Shown here piece by piece: positions 16,789 through 25,980 of a DNA stretch of 39,372 nt (within the stretch, counting starts at the first letter, position 1; every line of letters starts with the position of its first letter). Origin of the DNA: Thermodesulfobacteriota bacterium. Its GTDB lineage: Bacteria > Desulfobacterota > Dissulfuribacteria > Dissulfuribacterales > QOAL01. The translations under genes and the position numbers were made by a program. The notes under the pieces were generated by a model. That model had not been told where the DNA came from, made no database searches, and saw only the letters and a list, made by a program, of their open reading frames with translations. The DNA lies in NCBI GenBank assembly GCA_013154175.1, contig JAADCZ010000162.1:1-39372 (forward strand), read 5' to 3'.

Positions 16789-18039
16789 ATGGGCACAAAA
16801 GACTGTAGCCGCAGGGTGGTAGTGACTGGCCTGGGACTGGTGTCACCAGTGGGAATAGGGGTGAGTCAGGGTTGGAGCAACATAGTTGCTGGAAAATCTG
16901 GCATAGGGCCGGTGACCAAGTTCGATACTGAAGGATATGCTTGTCGCATAGCGGGAGAGGTCAAGGGATTTGAGCCGGCCAAGTATATGCCAGAGAAGTT
17001 GGTAAAAAGGCTCGACCCCTTTGTCCAATATGCAATTGCTGCGTCCAAGGAGGCTTGGGAGGATGCCGGCCTCGACATAGACAAGGAAGACCCTGAACGG
17101 ATTGGGGTAATCACAGGTTGCGGCCTGGGTGGTTTGGGCTCCATCGAGCACTATAGAGACATACTTGTCAAAAGGGGCCCAAGGAGAGTAAGTCCGTTTT
17201 TTATCCCAATGGCCATTCCCAATATGGCCTCAGGCCAGATATCCATACTCTTCAATGCAAAAGGGCCAAATACTGTGGTCTGTACAGCGTGTGCAGCAGG
17301 AACGCATGCCATCGGGCAGGCATTCAAGGAGATCCAGCGCGGGGCTGCAGACGTGATGTTTTGTGGTGGTACAGAGGCAGTCATCACCGAGCTTGCACTT
17401 GCAGGTTTTGGTTCCTTGAAGGCCCTTTCCACCAGAAACGATGAGCCAGAGAAGGCCTCTCGCCCCTTTGAAAGGGATAGGGATGGTTTTATCATTGGGG
17501 AAGGGGCTGGCATGCTCATCATAGAGAGCCTTGAACATGCAGAAAGGCGCGGGGCAAGAATCCTGGCTGAGATCAGCGGATTTGGTCTGACAGGGGATGC
17601 ATACCACATGACCGCACCTCCAGAAGATGGCGAGGGCGGTGCCCGTGCCATGAAAGAGGCCCTGAAGGACGCTGGCATGAAGCCAGAGGACATTGACTAC
17701 ATAAATGCCCATGGAACGAGTACACCCCTCAATGACAGCTGTGAGACAAAGGCAATAAAAAGTGTTTTTGGAGACTATGCCTACAAGGTGCCTGTCAGCT
17801 CCACCAAATCCATGACTGGGCACCTCCTTGGTGGTGCCGGCGGTGTGGAGGCAGTTTTTACCGTTAAGGCCCTGGTGGATGGCATAGCACCTCCAACCAT
17901 AAATTATGAGAATCCAGACCCAGAATGTGATCTGGATTATGTGCCGAATGAGGCAAGAAAACTGGAAATTCGTGCTGCCATGAGTAACTCCTTTGGATTT
18001 GGAGGCACAAATGGCGTACTGATATTCAACAAGGTTTAA
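16789..18039 (+). CDS. fabF: 3-oxoacyl-ACP synthase II
   Basis: 416 aa, the elongating condensing enzyme. The Cys-His-His triad is visible: [24 protein letters not shown] and [15 protein letters not shown]. It ends in [15 protein letters not shown]. It is directly followed (5 bp) by rpiB. No C-terminal extension or missing catalytic residue was seen. Confidence 0.97.
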   Translation: MGTKDCSRRVVVTGLGLVSPVGIGVSQGWSNIVAGKSGIGPVTKFDTEGYACRIAGEVKGFEPAKYMPEKLVKRLDPFVQYAIAASKEAWEDAGLDIDKEDPERIGVITGCGLGGLGSIEHYRDILVKRGPRRVSPFFIPMAIPNMASGQISILFNAKGPNTVVCTACAAGTHAIGQAFKEIQRGAADVMFCGGTEAVITELALAGFGSLKALSTRNDEPEKASRPFERDRDGFIIGEGAGMLIIESLEHAERRGARILAEISGFGLTGDAYHMTAPPEDGEGGARAMKEALKDAGMKPEDIDYINAHGTSTPLNDSCETKAIKSVFGDYAYKVPVSSTKSMTGHLLGGAGGVEAVFTVKALVDGIAPPTINYENPDPECDLDYVPNEARKLEIRAAMSNSFGFGGTNGVLIFNKV

Positions 18040-18044
18040 TTACG

Positions 18045-18491
18045 ATGAAAATCGCTATTGGCTCTGATCACGGAGGTTTCGAACTCAAAGAAATAGTCAA
18101 GCCCTTGCTAGAAGAACTGGGTCATGAAGTGCAGGACGTTGGCTGCTATTCCTTGGACTCCGTAGATTATCCCAAACAGGCCAAAGAAGTGGTTTCTTTG
18201 ATCAGGGCAGGCAAGGCTGAACGGGGCATTCTTATTTGTGGCACAGGGATAGGAATGTCCATTGCTGCAAACCGGTATCCTGGAATTCGTGCCACCCTTT
18301 GCCATGAACCCTTTACTGCAGAGATGAGTCGGCGCCATAATGATTCCAATATCCTGTGTATGGGTGGAAGGGTGATAGGCCCTGGTCTTGCCCTGGAAAT
18401 GGTAAAGGTTTGGCTCACAACCCCTTTTGATGGTGGCAGGCACTCTAGGCGTCTATGTCAGATAGACAAGGCCGAGGAAGAGTGTTCCTGA
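18045..18491 (+). CDS. rpiB: Ribose-5-phosphate isomerase B
   Basis: 148 aa, RpiB/LacAB fold, interconverting ribose-5-phosphate and ribulose-5-phosphate. It starts [16 protein letters not shown] and has the active-site Cys in [14 protein letters not shown], then [18 protein letters not shown]. The gene lies between fabF and glyA, a gene order also found in Geobacter-type genomes. Lactose-operon isomerases share the fold, but the context favours RpiB. Confidence 0.94.
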   Translation: MKIAIGSDHGGFELKEIVKPLLEELGHEVQDVGCYSLDSVDYPKQAKEVVSLIRAGKAERGILICGTGIGMSIAANRYPGIRATLCHEPFTAEMSRRHNDSNILCMGGRVIGPGLALEMVKVWLTTPFDGGRHSRRLCQIDKAEEECS

Positions 18492-18516
18492 ACTTGTTTT
18501 GATTGCAGGTGTTGAA

Positions 18517-19803
18517 ATGAAAGAGCTGTGTGAGACAGATTATCAGGTTTTTCAGGCCTTAATGGCAGAAGTTAAACGGCAGACTGGCCAGTTGGAGATG
18601 ATTGCCTCTGAGAATTTTGCCAGTGAGGCAGTGATGCAGGCCGAAGGCAGCGTTTTCATGAACAAGTATGCCGAAGGCTATCCGGGTAACCGCTACTACG
18701 GGGGCTGCGAAAATGTTGATGTTGTGGAACAGCTGGCCATTGATCGTCTCAATATGCTGTTTGGCTCTGAATATGCCAATGTTCAGCCTCATTCCGGCAG
18801 TCAGGCAAACATGGCAGTCTATTTTGCCATTTTGAATCCGGGAGACACCATACTTTCCATGAACCTGGCCCATGGTGGCCATCTTTCCCACGGGGCATCC
18901 GTAAGTTTTTCTGGCCGCTTGTTCAATGTGGTTCACTACGGAGTGGAGAAGGAAAGTGAGACCATCGACTATGTCCAGGTGGCAGAGCTTGCAAGGGAGC
19001 ACAAACCGAAGCTGATAGTGGCCGGCGCAAGTGCCTATCCGAGGACCATTGATTTTGCCACCTTCAGAATGATAGCCGATGAGGTTGGGGCTTATCTCAT
19101 GGTGGATATGGCTCACATAGCAGGCCTTGTTGCTGCAGGTATCCATCCATCCCCTGTCCCATTTGCAGAGTTCATCACCTCCACTACCCACAAGACCCTT
19201 CGTGGGCCCAGGGGCGGTTTCATACTTTCACAGGAGAAGTACTCCAGGCTTCTCAATAGCCAGATTTTCCCGGGGATTCAGGGTGGCCCCTTGATGCACG
19301 TGATTGCTGCAAAGGCAGTTGCCTTTCAGGAGGCCCTGGAGGACGAATTCAAATTTTATTGCCAGCGTATCGTCTCCAATGCCCAAACCCTAGCAAAGGT
19401 TTTGGCAGATAGAGGCTTTCGCCTGGTGTCTGGCGGCACGGACAATCATCTCATTCTTGTGGATCTTTCAGACAAATCGATCACCGGAGCCCAGGCCGAG
19501 GAGATACTGGAAAAGGCGGGTATTACCGTCAATAAAAATGCCATTCCCTTTGATCCCCAACCTCCAAGGGTTACCAGTGGCATCCGAATTGGTACCCCGG
19601 CAGTGACCACCAGGGGCCTGAAGGAAGAAGACATAGAAGAGGTGGGTAACTTTATCGCCGATCTGCTGCTAAATCCCGAGGATGACAGTCTCGTGGCCAG
19701 CGTGCGTGAAAAGGTCCAGCAAATCTGTAAGAAATTTCCTTTGTACGAATCAAGGCTGAAAAAGTACGAAGACGCCCTCAAGGATTGTTCCAAGAAAGAG
19801 TGA
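18517..19803 (+). CDS. glyA: Serine hydroxymethyltransferase
   Basis: 428 aa, PLP enzyme converting serine and tetrahydrofolate to glycine and methylene-THF. The track start at 18499 is a TTG inside the spacer; the ATG at 18517 gives the usual N-terminus. Motifs are [26 protein letters not shown], and the PLP lysine in [14 protein letters not shown]. The C-terminal part contains [13 protein letters not shown]. One-carbon units from this reaction feed the purine and dTMP pathways, which fits the dCMP deaminase gene just downstream. Confidence 0.97.
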   Translation: MKELCETDYQVFQALMAEVKRQTGQLEMIASENFASEAVMQAEGSVFMNKYAEGYPGNRYYGGCENVDVVEQLAIDRLNMLFGSEYANVQPHSGSQANMAVYFAILNPGDTILSMNLAHGGHLSHGASVSFSGRLFNVVHYGVEKESETIDYVQVAELAREHKPKLIVAGASAYPRTIDFATFRMIADEVGAYLMVDMAHIAGLVAAGIHPSPVPFAEFITSTTHKTLRGPRGGFILSQEKYSRLLNSQIFPGIQGGPLMHVIAAKAVAFQEALEDEFKFYCQRIVSNAQTLAKVLADRGFRLVSGGTDNHLILVDLSDKSITGAQAEEILEKAGITVNKNAIPFDPQPPRVTSGIRIGTPAVTTRGLKEEDIEEVGNFIADLLLNPEDDSLVASVREKVQQICKKFPLYESRLKKYEDALKDCSKKE

Positions 19804-19806
19804 GTA

Positions 19807-20301
19807 GTGGTCAGGCAGATGGATTCCGGCATCAATCACAGGCCCAGCTGGGACGAATACTTCATGTCCATAGCAAGGCTAGTTGCCGGCAGATCCACCT
19901 GTTTGCGTCGAAAGGTCGGGGCCATTCTGGTCAAGGACAAAAGAATTCTTTGTACAGGTTACAATGGTGCACCAGCAGGCTTGAGGCATTGCCTTGATAT
20001 TGGTTGTCTCAGGGAGAAACTTGGAATCAAGTCAGGGCAGAGGCATGAGCTTTGTCGTGCACTCCATGCGGAGCAGAATGTACTGATTCAGGCTGCCTAT
20101 CATGGCATTCCTGTTGCTGGTTCTGTTTTGTACTGCACCAACTTGCCATGTTCCATATGCACAAAAATGCTCATAAATGCGGGCATAAAGCGAATATATT
20201 ACGAAGAGGGTTATCCAGACGATCTTTCCGAGGACATGCTCGGTGAGGCTGGTATTGAACTTGTAAAGTTACCAATCAAACAGGATGTGAAGGGTTGCTA
20301 G
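19807..20301 (+). CDS. Deoxycytidylate (dCMP) deaminase family protein
   Basis: 164 aa from GTG at 19807; an ATG at 19819 is an alternative start. It is a zinc cytidine/deoxycytidylate deaminase: the catalytic motif is ALHAEQNVL and the second zinc motif is [12 protein letters not shown]. The block [12 protein letters not shown] and the Cys/His-rich insert typical of ComEB/dCMP deaminases are present. It produces dUMP for thymidylate synthesis. The spacing of 3 bp after glyA suggests co-translation. Confidence 0.92.
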   Translation: MVRQMDSGINHRPSWDEYFMSIARLVAGRSTCLRRKVGAILVKDKRILCTGYNGAPAGLRHCLDIGCLREKLGIKSGQRHELCRALHAEQNVLIQAAYHGIPVAGSVLYCTNLPCSICTKMLINAGIKRIYYEEGYPDDLSEDMLGEAGIELVKLPIKQDVKGC

Positions 20302-20307
20302 ATAGAT

Positions 20308-21243
20308 ATGAGTGCTAAGATGAACAACAACAATAACAACAACGACAAACTACTTCCGTGGCAGAGGCCCAAGAGAGAGGATGAAGATCCCAAGGCAAGC
20401 GAACTCCTCAAACGCATCATGGAGGACCCTAGTTATCGCCTTGCTGAGGAGGATACAGATTTTATCAAGTCTCCCAGGGCAAGAGGGATAAGGCTTCAGC
20501 TCGACTATCTCAAGGTTGAACTCAAGCTGCAGGAGCTGGGTGTAGAGCACACCATAGTCGTCTTTGGAAGTGCCAGGATAGTGGAGCGGAAGACGGCCCT
20601 TAAGAAGCTCGAGGCCATCCAGAAGAAGTTGCGTAGCGCAGGTGAATCCAGAGAGTTGCTGAAACGGCTGGCAATAGCCGAAAAGATGGTTGAAAAAAGC
20701 ATATATTACGACGACGCCAGGGAGTTTGGCAGACTCGTTGGCAAAAGTGGTAGGGGGCCAGACGACTGCCGCATAATACTCATGACCGGTGGTGGCCCTG
20801 GAATAATGGAGGCCGCGAACAGGGGCGCCTTTGACGTTGGGGCAAAGTCCATTGGTCTTAATATCCAGCTTCCCCACGAGCAGTTTCCAAACCCCTATAT
20901 AACCCCTGGATTGTGTTTTCAGTTCCACTATTTTGCAATCAGGAAGTTGCACTTTCTCAATAGGGCCATGGCCTTGGTGGTCTATCCTGGGGGGTTTGGA
21001 ACGCTGGATGAGCTTTTCGAAACCCTGACCCTTGTCCAGACCCACAAACAGGAACCAATGCCCATAGTCATGGTGGGCAAGAAATTTTGGAACCGACTCA
21101 TAGACTTTGACTTCCTTGTGGAGGAAGGCACCATTGCCGAACGGGATCTGGATATATTTTCAATGGCAGACAGCGCCGAAGAGGCATGGAATATCATACT
21201 GGATTGGTATAAAGACAGGCAAAGGCCGTTATTCCACGTCTAG
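20308..21243 (+). CDS. LOG family (TIGR00730-like) protein
   Basis: 311 aa. The nucleotide-binding core of LOG/'lysine decarboxylase-like' proteins is clear: VVFGSARIVE, MTGGGPGIMEAANRGAFDVG and the signature YPGGFGTLDELFE. Characterised members are cytokinin-activating or nucleotide 5'-monophosphate phosphoribohydrolases; the substrate here is unknown. About 130 N-terminal residues precede the core's glycine-rich loop, more than in short LOG proteins. A run of Asn codons (MNNNNNNND) lies at the start and an ATG at 20320 is an alternative initiation site. Last gene of the rightward operon. Confidence 0.88.
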   Translation: MSAKMNNNNNNNDKLLPWQRPKREDEDPKASELLKRIMEDPSYRLAEEDTDFIKSPRARGIRLQLDYLKVELKLQELGVEHTIVVFGSARIVERKTALKKLEAIQKKLRSAGESRELLKRLAIAEKMVEKSIYYDDAREFGRLVGKSGRGPDDCRIILMTGGGPGIMEAANRGAFDVGAKSIGLNIQLPHEQFPNPYITPGLCFQFHYFAIRKLHFLNRAMALVVYPGGFGTLDELFETLTLVQTHKQEPMPIVMVGKKFWNRLIDFDFLVEEGTIAERDLDIFSMADSAEEAWNIILDWYKDRQRPLFHV

Positions 21244-21257
21244 GCCAATCAAGCAGT

Positions 21258-21280
21258 CAGCCTTCGAGGGCTGGTCTTTA
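21258..21280 (+). terminator. Weak terminator-like hairpin between convergent genes
   Basis: CAGCC-TTCGAG-GGCTG followed by GTCTTTA. The stem is only 5 bp with a broken T tract. Its position between convergent genes supports it; strength does not. Confidence 0.35.
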
Positions 21281-22393
21281 GTATTCGAGACTAAGATATA
21301 GCTCCTTTTGTGGCGGGGCAGGTGCAATCTGCGGGAAGCGGTTGTGAACCGAGTTGGCAATCAGGTAGTCAAGGTGGCCAATTGAGCGTGGGGCCCTTCC
21401 AAAAACATTTTGCCAAACATTGGGCCTTTCCATGCAAAGGTAGGTAAAACACTCATCTGCCCCTGCATCCCTTAATCTTTCGAGAAGGAACCTATACATC
21501 CCTTCGCGAAGGGGTCTTGGATACCTTAGCTTGTTGTCGTCTCCCAAGACCAGTTCAGCCGATGTTATTTTGGTGTTGGGGTAGTTGTTTTCAATCTTCT
21601 TTTTCATCTCCGGATTGAACCTGAGGCTTCCAATGGAGATCCATATTACACTTTTGGGGTTTATCCTATTGAATATTGCCTCTACAAGCTTCTCATATGC
21701 CCTTTGCCACCCCTTGAAAAATATCATAGGGTCGAAATGAAGACCAATGGGGTAGCCTGCCCTGGCAACTTGTTCCATGGCGCCAATGCGTTTTCCCAAG
21801 GGGGCCGTACCTATTTCCTCCCGTTTTATCACCTCCTGGGGGTTGACTGTCCAGGAAACAACGCATCTTCCTCCATGGTCCACATCCAGGAGCGGGGTGA
21901 CTTGGTCCGATTTCGTTCGAAGTTTCAATATGCAGTTGTCCAGGCTGGCAAATTCCATGACGAGCCTTGCAGCCATCTCATTGAGTGGATTCACCCCAAT
22001 GCTGTCTCCTAGCTCCCACGTGCCTATTCTGAAGAGGCGCCAGGGTTGTTCACTGGTTTTTTCCCTGATCTCCTCAATTATGGCCCTGGTGTCTGCCACT
22101 ACAGAAAGGGTGGTGTCGGTTAAATAGTTTTGCAAGAAACAGTAGGTGCATTCAAAGGGGCAGTTGCTGATGTGGGAAACGACATGGGTGCTGCAACAAA
22201 TATAGCGAGGGTCCAAACTGGCGCAGAGATGAAACAGTTGCCCCCGTTTTGGCCCTATGAAGAGGTGGCGTTTGCCCTGTCTGTAATCGGACATCTTGGG
22301 GCTGGGGCCAACCCTGACATTTGATGCGGGCAAGAGTCTTTCCCAATTCGCCTGGTCAATTTCTGGATGTATGGTAACTGTTTTAAAGGTCAT
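21278..22393 (-). CDS. Spore photoproduct lyase-like radical SAM protein
   Basis: 371 aa. The radical SAM cluster motif is CPFECTYC (C78, C82, C85), preceded by YICCSTHVVSHISN and followed by FLQNYLTDTT, all typical of SPL-family proteins. Further family blocks are RIGTWELGDSIG and IGLHFDPMIFF. True SPL repairs UV-made thymine dimers in Firmicute spores; many non-spore-formers carry SPL-like proteins of unknown substrate. Its ATG lies 7 bp after the ParB-like gene, so it is the last gene of a four-gene operon. No spore genes are nearby. Substrate is unknown; DNA repair is only a guess from family. Confidence 0.88.
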   Translation of the reverse strand: MTFKTVTIHPEIDQANWERLLPASNVRVGPSPKMSDYRQGKRHLFIGPKRGQLFHLCASLDPRYICCSTHVVSHISNCPFECTYCFLQNYLTDTTLSVVADTRAIIEEIREKTSEQPWRLFRIGTWELGDSIGVNPLNEMAARLVMEFASLDNCILKLRTKSDQVTPLLDVDHGGRCVVSWTVNPQEVIKREEIGTAPLGKRIGAMEQVARAGYPIGLHFDPMIFFKGWQRAYEKLVEAIFNRINPKSVIWISIGSLRFNPEMKKKIENNYPNTKITSAELVLGDDNKLRYPRPLREGMYRFLLERLRDAGADECFTYLCMERPNVWQNVFGRAPRSIGHLDYLIANSVHNRFPQIAPAPPQKELYLSLEY

Positions 22394-22400
22394 GGGCAGC

Positions 22401-23387
22401 CTAGAAGCGAGAAAGTAGTTCCTTCACCCCTTTTTTGGTTTTTTCAGATGAAATTGCCTTTGAAAGGTTCCTTAGCTCTTCAATATCTGTAACAGTGGAG
22501 CTGATTTCAATACGGCGATTTTCAAGGGTTTCATCCCATTTGACATGAAATGGAGCAGAGCTGAAATACGTTTTATGAATCTTCTGAAGCTCCCTCTGAT
22601 AAGAAGTGAGCAGGGGATTTCTCAGCTTTCTGATGTAGCTACGAAACAATCTGGTGGTAGTTGCACGATCCTGCCCGGCCTCCAAGATTTCAATAATTTC
22701 CTTTCTCTGGAAAAACTCCTCCACAGACAGACCTTCCCGTTTCAATATGTCAGAAATTGCATCGCAAAGTTCTTGAAAGAGGCTTGCTGAAAGGGAAAGT
22801 TTGCCCTCGAGTTCAATGAGGCGTTCAAGCAACTGCCTGGGCTGATGGGTGAGGTTGATACAACGCTTGAGAGAGAAGTCCTTTTTGTGGCAAAGGGTCA
22901 GGACCTTGACAGGGAGGGTGGCAACCCGTCTGTATTTTTCCAACAATTTGGCGTGCCCCTGAAGCCCAAGGGCAGGCATGATCTCATTTAGAATCAGGTG
23001 GCTATCAAAGCCCCTTTCTGCAACGAAATCCAGAAACAGGGCAATCAGGGCACAGCTTGTTAGTTCATTGCCATGCTTCTGGAGAAGAAAGAGTAGAAGT
23101 TCCCTGGGGGACAAAGAAGTGTCCATAGCTGAAAGATGTGAGATGCCCCTGTCTCTGGCCCACATGAGCCTCTTGAATCCATCTATCAAGAGTGCAGGGC
23201 CGGAAGAATCCTGTTCATAGGCTACCAAAATGGGTTCAAGGATTCCACTCGTCTCCAGGCTTGAAAAGAGGTGTTCGGTTTTCCACAGCCCCAGTTCCCT
23301 GAGCTTTAGGGAAAAACCAAGATTAAGGTCCAGGGCTTCAGTCTCCACTATGGATATTTCTTTAGAAGGATGGGGTAATTGGTCCAT
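22401..23387 (-). CDS. ParB-like nuclease-fold domain protein
   Basis: 328 aa. The N-terminal ~100 residues resemble the ParB/Srx N-domain: SLETSGILEPILVAYEQ, then LIDGFKRLMWARDRGISHL, matching the 'GxxRxxAa' region of that fold. The remaining ~220 residues are helical, with a possible helix-turn-helix region near residues 140-170, and are not recognised. There is no ParA gene or parS-like site nearby, so chromosome partition is unlikely. The start overlaps the end of the nucleosidase-GT2 gene by 40 bp, and the SPL gene follows after 7 bp. A DNA-binding, CTPase or phosphotransfer role is possible by family. Confidence 0.72.
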   Translation of the reverse strand: MDQLPHPSKEISIVETEALDLNLGFSLKLRELGLWKTEHLFSSLETSGILEPILVAYEQDSSGPALLIDGFKRLMWARDRGISHLSAMDTSLSPRELLLFLLQKHGNELTSCALIALFLDFVAERGFDSHLILNEIMPALGLQGHAKLLEKYRRVATLPVKVLTLCHKKDFSLKRCINLTHQPRQLLERLIELEGKLSLSASLFQELCDAISDILKREGLSVEEFFQRKEIIEILEAGQDRATTTRLFRSYIRKLRNPLLTSYQRELQKIHKTYFSSAPFHVKWDETLENRRIEISSTVTDIEELRNLSKAISSEKTKKGVKELLSRF

Positions 23388-24859
23388 GAAACGTGCCTTT
23401 TGGCCTCTAAATGCCCGAGTATTTCCTGGTAGATTGAGGCGTCATGTAGTTTTTGTCGCTTTTGGGCACCAGTATAAAGTATTAGAAGCCTTTGTTTAAG
23501 TGCAGCTGTGATGGATTTTATGAGCTCTGGGTTGTCCTCGTTCTCAAGGGCCTTCAACAGGGCTGCAACCCTGAATCTGTCCATTGCCGGATACCTGGCA
23601 GAGAGTTGGTCACTATGGCCCCCGTATCTTATCAGATCGGGCTCTGGGTTGAGCCCAACAGGCTTTTGCCTGGTTATCCTGAGCCACAACTCATAGTCTT
23701 CACAGGCCGGGAACCTTTCGTCAAAAGGGCCATAGGTGTCGAGGAGGAGGTCTTTTCTAAGGAGCACTGCGGAAGGGCTTATTGCACAAAGACCGAGGCT
23801 TTTTTCAAATATCCATCCTTCCTCCTTTTCATGGTGCTTGCAACGATTGACCCTCTTGCCATTTCGGATCCATATCTCTTCGCACTGTAGTATTTCAAAA
23901 AATGGATTGGCCTGTAAATAGGCCACCTGGTTGGAAAGCTTCCCTGGGGTCCACTCATCGTCCGAATCGAGAAGGGCGATCCAGTCACCTGTGGCCTTGC
24001 GTATGCCTTGGTTTCTGGCAAAGGAGACCCCCCTTCTTTCCTGAAGCCTTATGAGGTTGATTTTGTCCACGACGTCCCCTGGAAGCATGGAGGCGATGGG
24101 CGGCCTTGATGCGTCATCTATCACTATCACCTCTTTGGGTTTGTAGGTCTGGGCAAGGACAGAGCGGATACATCTTTCAAGACGTCTGTATCTGTTACGT
24201 ACCGGAATGATAACAGATATGGATGGCGATAGGTCCTTTGTGTCAATAAAGCCAAGGATGCCCTGAAGCAGGCTTCTAACCCTTTGAAGAGAATTTTTGT
24301 AATCCCTTCTTGTTGAATCTGAGCAGGTATCAGAGGCCACCTTCAGACATGAAAAGGGGATGTTTTTCCGGGAAAAGATCTGGTTTTGAAACCCAGCCTC
24401 CATATCGACAAGCGGGCCTATACAGGGCGAGTGTTTCAAAAGGGGTCGTTCAAGGCTTTCTATCCACGCCTTTTGGGGTTTCACTTCTTCAGGAAGAGGA
24501 AAGGGCAGCGGCAGATGGCACCTTAAGACCCCTTCAGGGGTTTTGGTTTCACTTGCCACGAATATGCCAGGACCATTGTGGCCAAAAGAGTAGGTTGGCG
24601 AGTTTAAACCACAGGTTCCAACATTTACCACTGCCAGTGGTGAAAGATACTCGCAAATGGCTTCGGCTGCCTGGCGGCTTTTTTCTTTGCCAACACCTGT
24701 AATTACAAAGACTATGCCCTCACGGCCCTTCCTGAATGAGCCACATATGCCACTTCTGAGGGCCTTTGTAGTCACTACTGGACAACCGCATTCCTTAATG
24801 AAAGAGATGGGGAGTTCGTCCCTTACAGCTGCAGTGATGACGAGTTTCGTCTGCGACAT
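23348..24859 (-). CDS. Fusion of MTAN/PNP-like nucleosidase and GT2 glycosyltransferase
   Basis: About 503 aa from ATG at 24859; the track uses GTG at 24877. Neither start has a strong Shine-Dalgarno. Residues ~1-215 look like the nucleoside phosphorylase/MTA-SAH nucleosidase fold: ITGVGKEKSRQAAEA, VNVGTCGLNSP, VDMEAGFQNQIF and KVASDTCSDS (the last like the catalytic SD region). Residues ~220-500 are a family 2 glycosyltransferase: ISVIIPVRNRYRRLERCIRS, VIVIDDAS, GVSFARNQGIRKATGDWIAL, LDSDDEW (DxD) and EDYELWLR. The fusion is unusual. It starts 47 bp after the histidine kinase stop and overlaps the ParB-like gene. Donor sugar, acceptor and nucleoside substrate are unknown. Confidence 0.82.
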   Translation of the reverse strand: MSQTKLVITAAVRDELPISFIKECGCPVVTTKALRSGICGSFRKGREGIVFVITGVGKEKSRQAAEAICEYLSPLAVVNVGTCGLNSPTYSFGHNGPGIFVASETKTPEGVLRCHLPLPFPLPEEVKPQKAWIESLERPLLKHSPCIGPLVDMEAGFQNQIFSRKNIPFSCLKVASDTCSDSTRRDYKNSLQRVRSLLQGILGFIDTKDLSPSISVIIPVRNRYRRLERCIRSVLAQTYKPKEVIVIDDASRPPIASMLPGDVVDKINLIRLQERRGVSFARNQGIRKATGDWIALLDSDDEWTPGKLSNQVAYLQANPFFEILQCEEIWIRNGKRVNRCKHHEKEEGWIFEKSLGLCAISPSAVLLRKDLLLDTYGPFDERFPACEDYELWLRITRQKPVGLNPEPDLIRYGGHSDQLSARYPAMDRFRVAALLKALENEDNPELIKSITAALKQRLLILYTGAQKRQKLHDASIYQEILGHLEAKRHVSWTNYPILLKKYP

Positions 24860-24906
24860 GGTTTGGTTTCTACACACCAGGGCCTAGGGTAAAGCGCGCC
24901 TGCACA

Positions 24907-25980
24907 TCATGGATCTGGCTCATAGGGAAGGCGCACAAAGAAGGTCGTGCCCACGCCCTCCTGGCTTTTGGCCCATATCCTTCCACCGTGTGACTCCACA
25001 ATCGCCCTGGCTGAGGCAAGGCCAAGACCGGTGCCTTCGGCCTTTTCCTTAGAGTTGCTGGCCCTGAAAAAGTATTCGAAGATGTGGGGAAGCTCTTCTT
25101 TGGGTATGCCGATGCCCTGGTCCTTGACTGAAAATATGAGCCATCCATCCTTGAGCTCTGCCCTAAGCTCGACTGTGCTTCCCTTTGGGGAGTACTTTAT
25201 GGCATTGTCCAGGAGATTGGTTATTACTCTTTTTATCTGGATTTGGTCCAAATAGACGGGTCTCTTAATGGCGCTGTCTATGTGCAGGGTTATTTTGATA
25301 TCGTTGGCCTGGGCCTTGGGGCCTATCTCCTCAATGGCTTCCTTGAGGAAGCTGTGTAAATCTGTGGCGATTTTTTCTACCTGCCTTCTGCCACTTTCAA
25401 TGCTAAGTAACTCCAAAAGGTTGTTGATGAGCAACTCGACCTGCATATTCTCCTTCAATATGAATTCGAGGTATTCGCGCTGCTTGTCGGTGATGGGCCC
25501 GGCCTTTCCAGCCAGTATCCTGTTGATGAGGCCTGCGGTAACACTGACTGGAGTCTTTATGTCGTGGGCAAAGATGGAGATGATATGATTTCTTAGGGTC
25601 TGTAGTCTTTCGTCATCGGCCCTGTCCCGAAAGATCTCTATTCCCACTTCAAGACGGCCAGAGGGGTCAAAGACCTTGGAGCTTGAAAAGCAAATTGGGA
25701 TTTCCTCACCAAATTTGTTTTTTATTGTGGCCTCTCGGGCAATGTATTCCTTTTTCTTTGCAGAGTCATCCTTGAGGGGGCAAAACTGTCCACACAGACT
25801 GCTACGCATCACCTGGGAGCAGGGCTTTCCTATAACTTCCTCCCGTTTCCAGCCAGTAAGCCTTTCTGCCGCCCTGTTAAATGCTATGATTTCAAGATTA
25901 TTATCCACTAGAAAACAGCCTGTCGGCATTCCTTCAAAGAGGATTTCAAACAATTTTCGTCTGCTGGGGAGTGTGACCAC
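24907..25980 (-). CDS. PAS-domain sensor histidine kinase (orphan)
   Basis: 357 aa, no membrane segment. The PAS domain (~8-125) carries a Cys-rich segment, GKPCSQVMRSSLCGQFCP. The HisKA domain has the phospho-acceptor His in FAHDIKTPVS (about residue 139). The ATPase domain has LLDNAIKYSP (N box), DQGIGIP (G1), FEYFFRASN (F box) and GTGLGLA (G2). GTG start at 25980 with AGGAG 6 nt upstream. No response regulator lies in the window. It is the first gene of the operon with the nucleosidase-GT2, ParB-like and SPL-like genes. The Cys cluster could sense redox or bind a metal (inference). Confidence 0.92.
   Translation of the reverse strand: MVTLPSRRKLFEILFEGMPTGCFLVDNNLEIIAFNRAAERLTGWKREEVIGKPCSQVMRSSLCGQFCPLKDDSAKKKEYIAREATIKNKFGEEIPICFSSSKVFDPSGRLEVGIEIFRDRADDERLQTLRNHIISIFAHDIKTPVSVTAGLINRILAGKAGPITDKQREYLEFILKENMQVELLINNLLELLSIESGRRQVEKIATDLHSFLKEAIEEIGPKAQANDIKITLHIDSAIKRPVYLDQIQIKRVITNLLDNAIKYSPKGSTVELRAELKDGWLIFSVKDQGIGIPKEELPHIFEYFFRASNSKEKAEGTGLGLASARAIVESHGGRIWAKSQEGVGTTFFVRLPYEPDP

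Noticed and set aside
21278-22393. Sporulation locus suggested by the SPL-like gene
   Set aside because: No spore-specific gene is nearby and SPL-like radical SAM proteins are common in non-spore-formers; the surrounding genes point to a Desulfobacterota chromosome.
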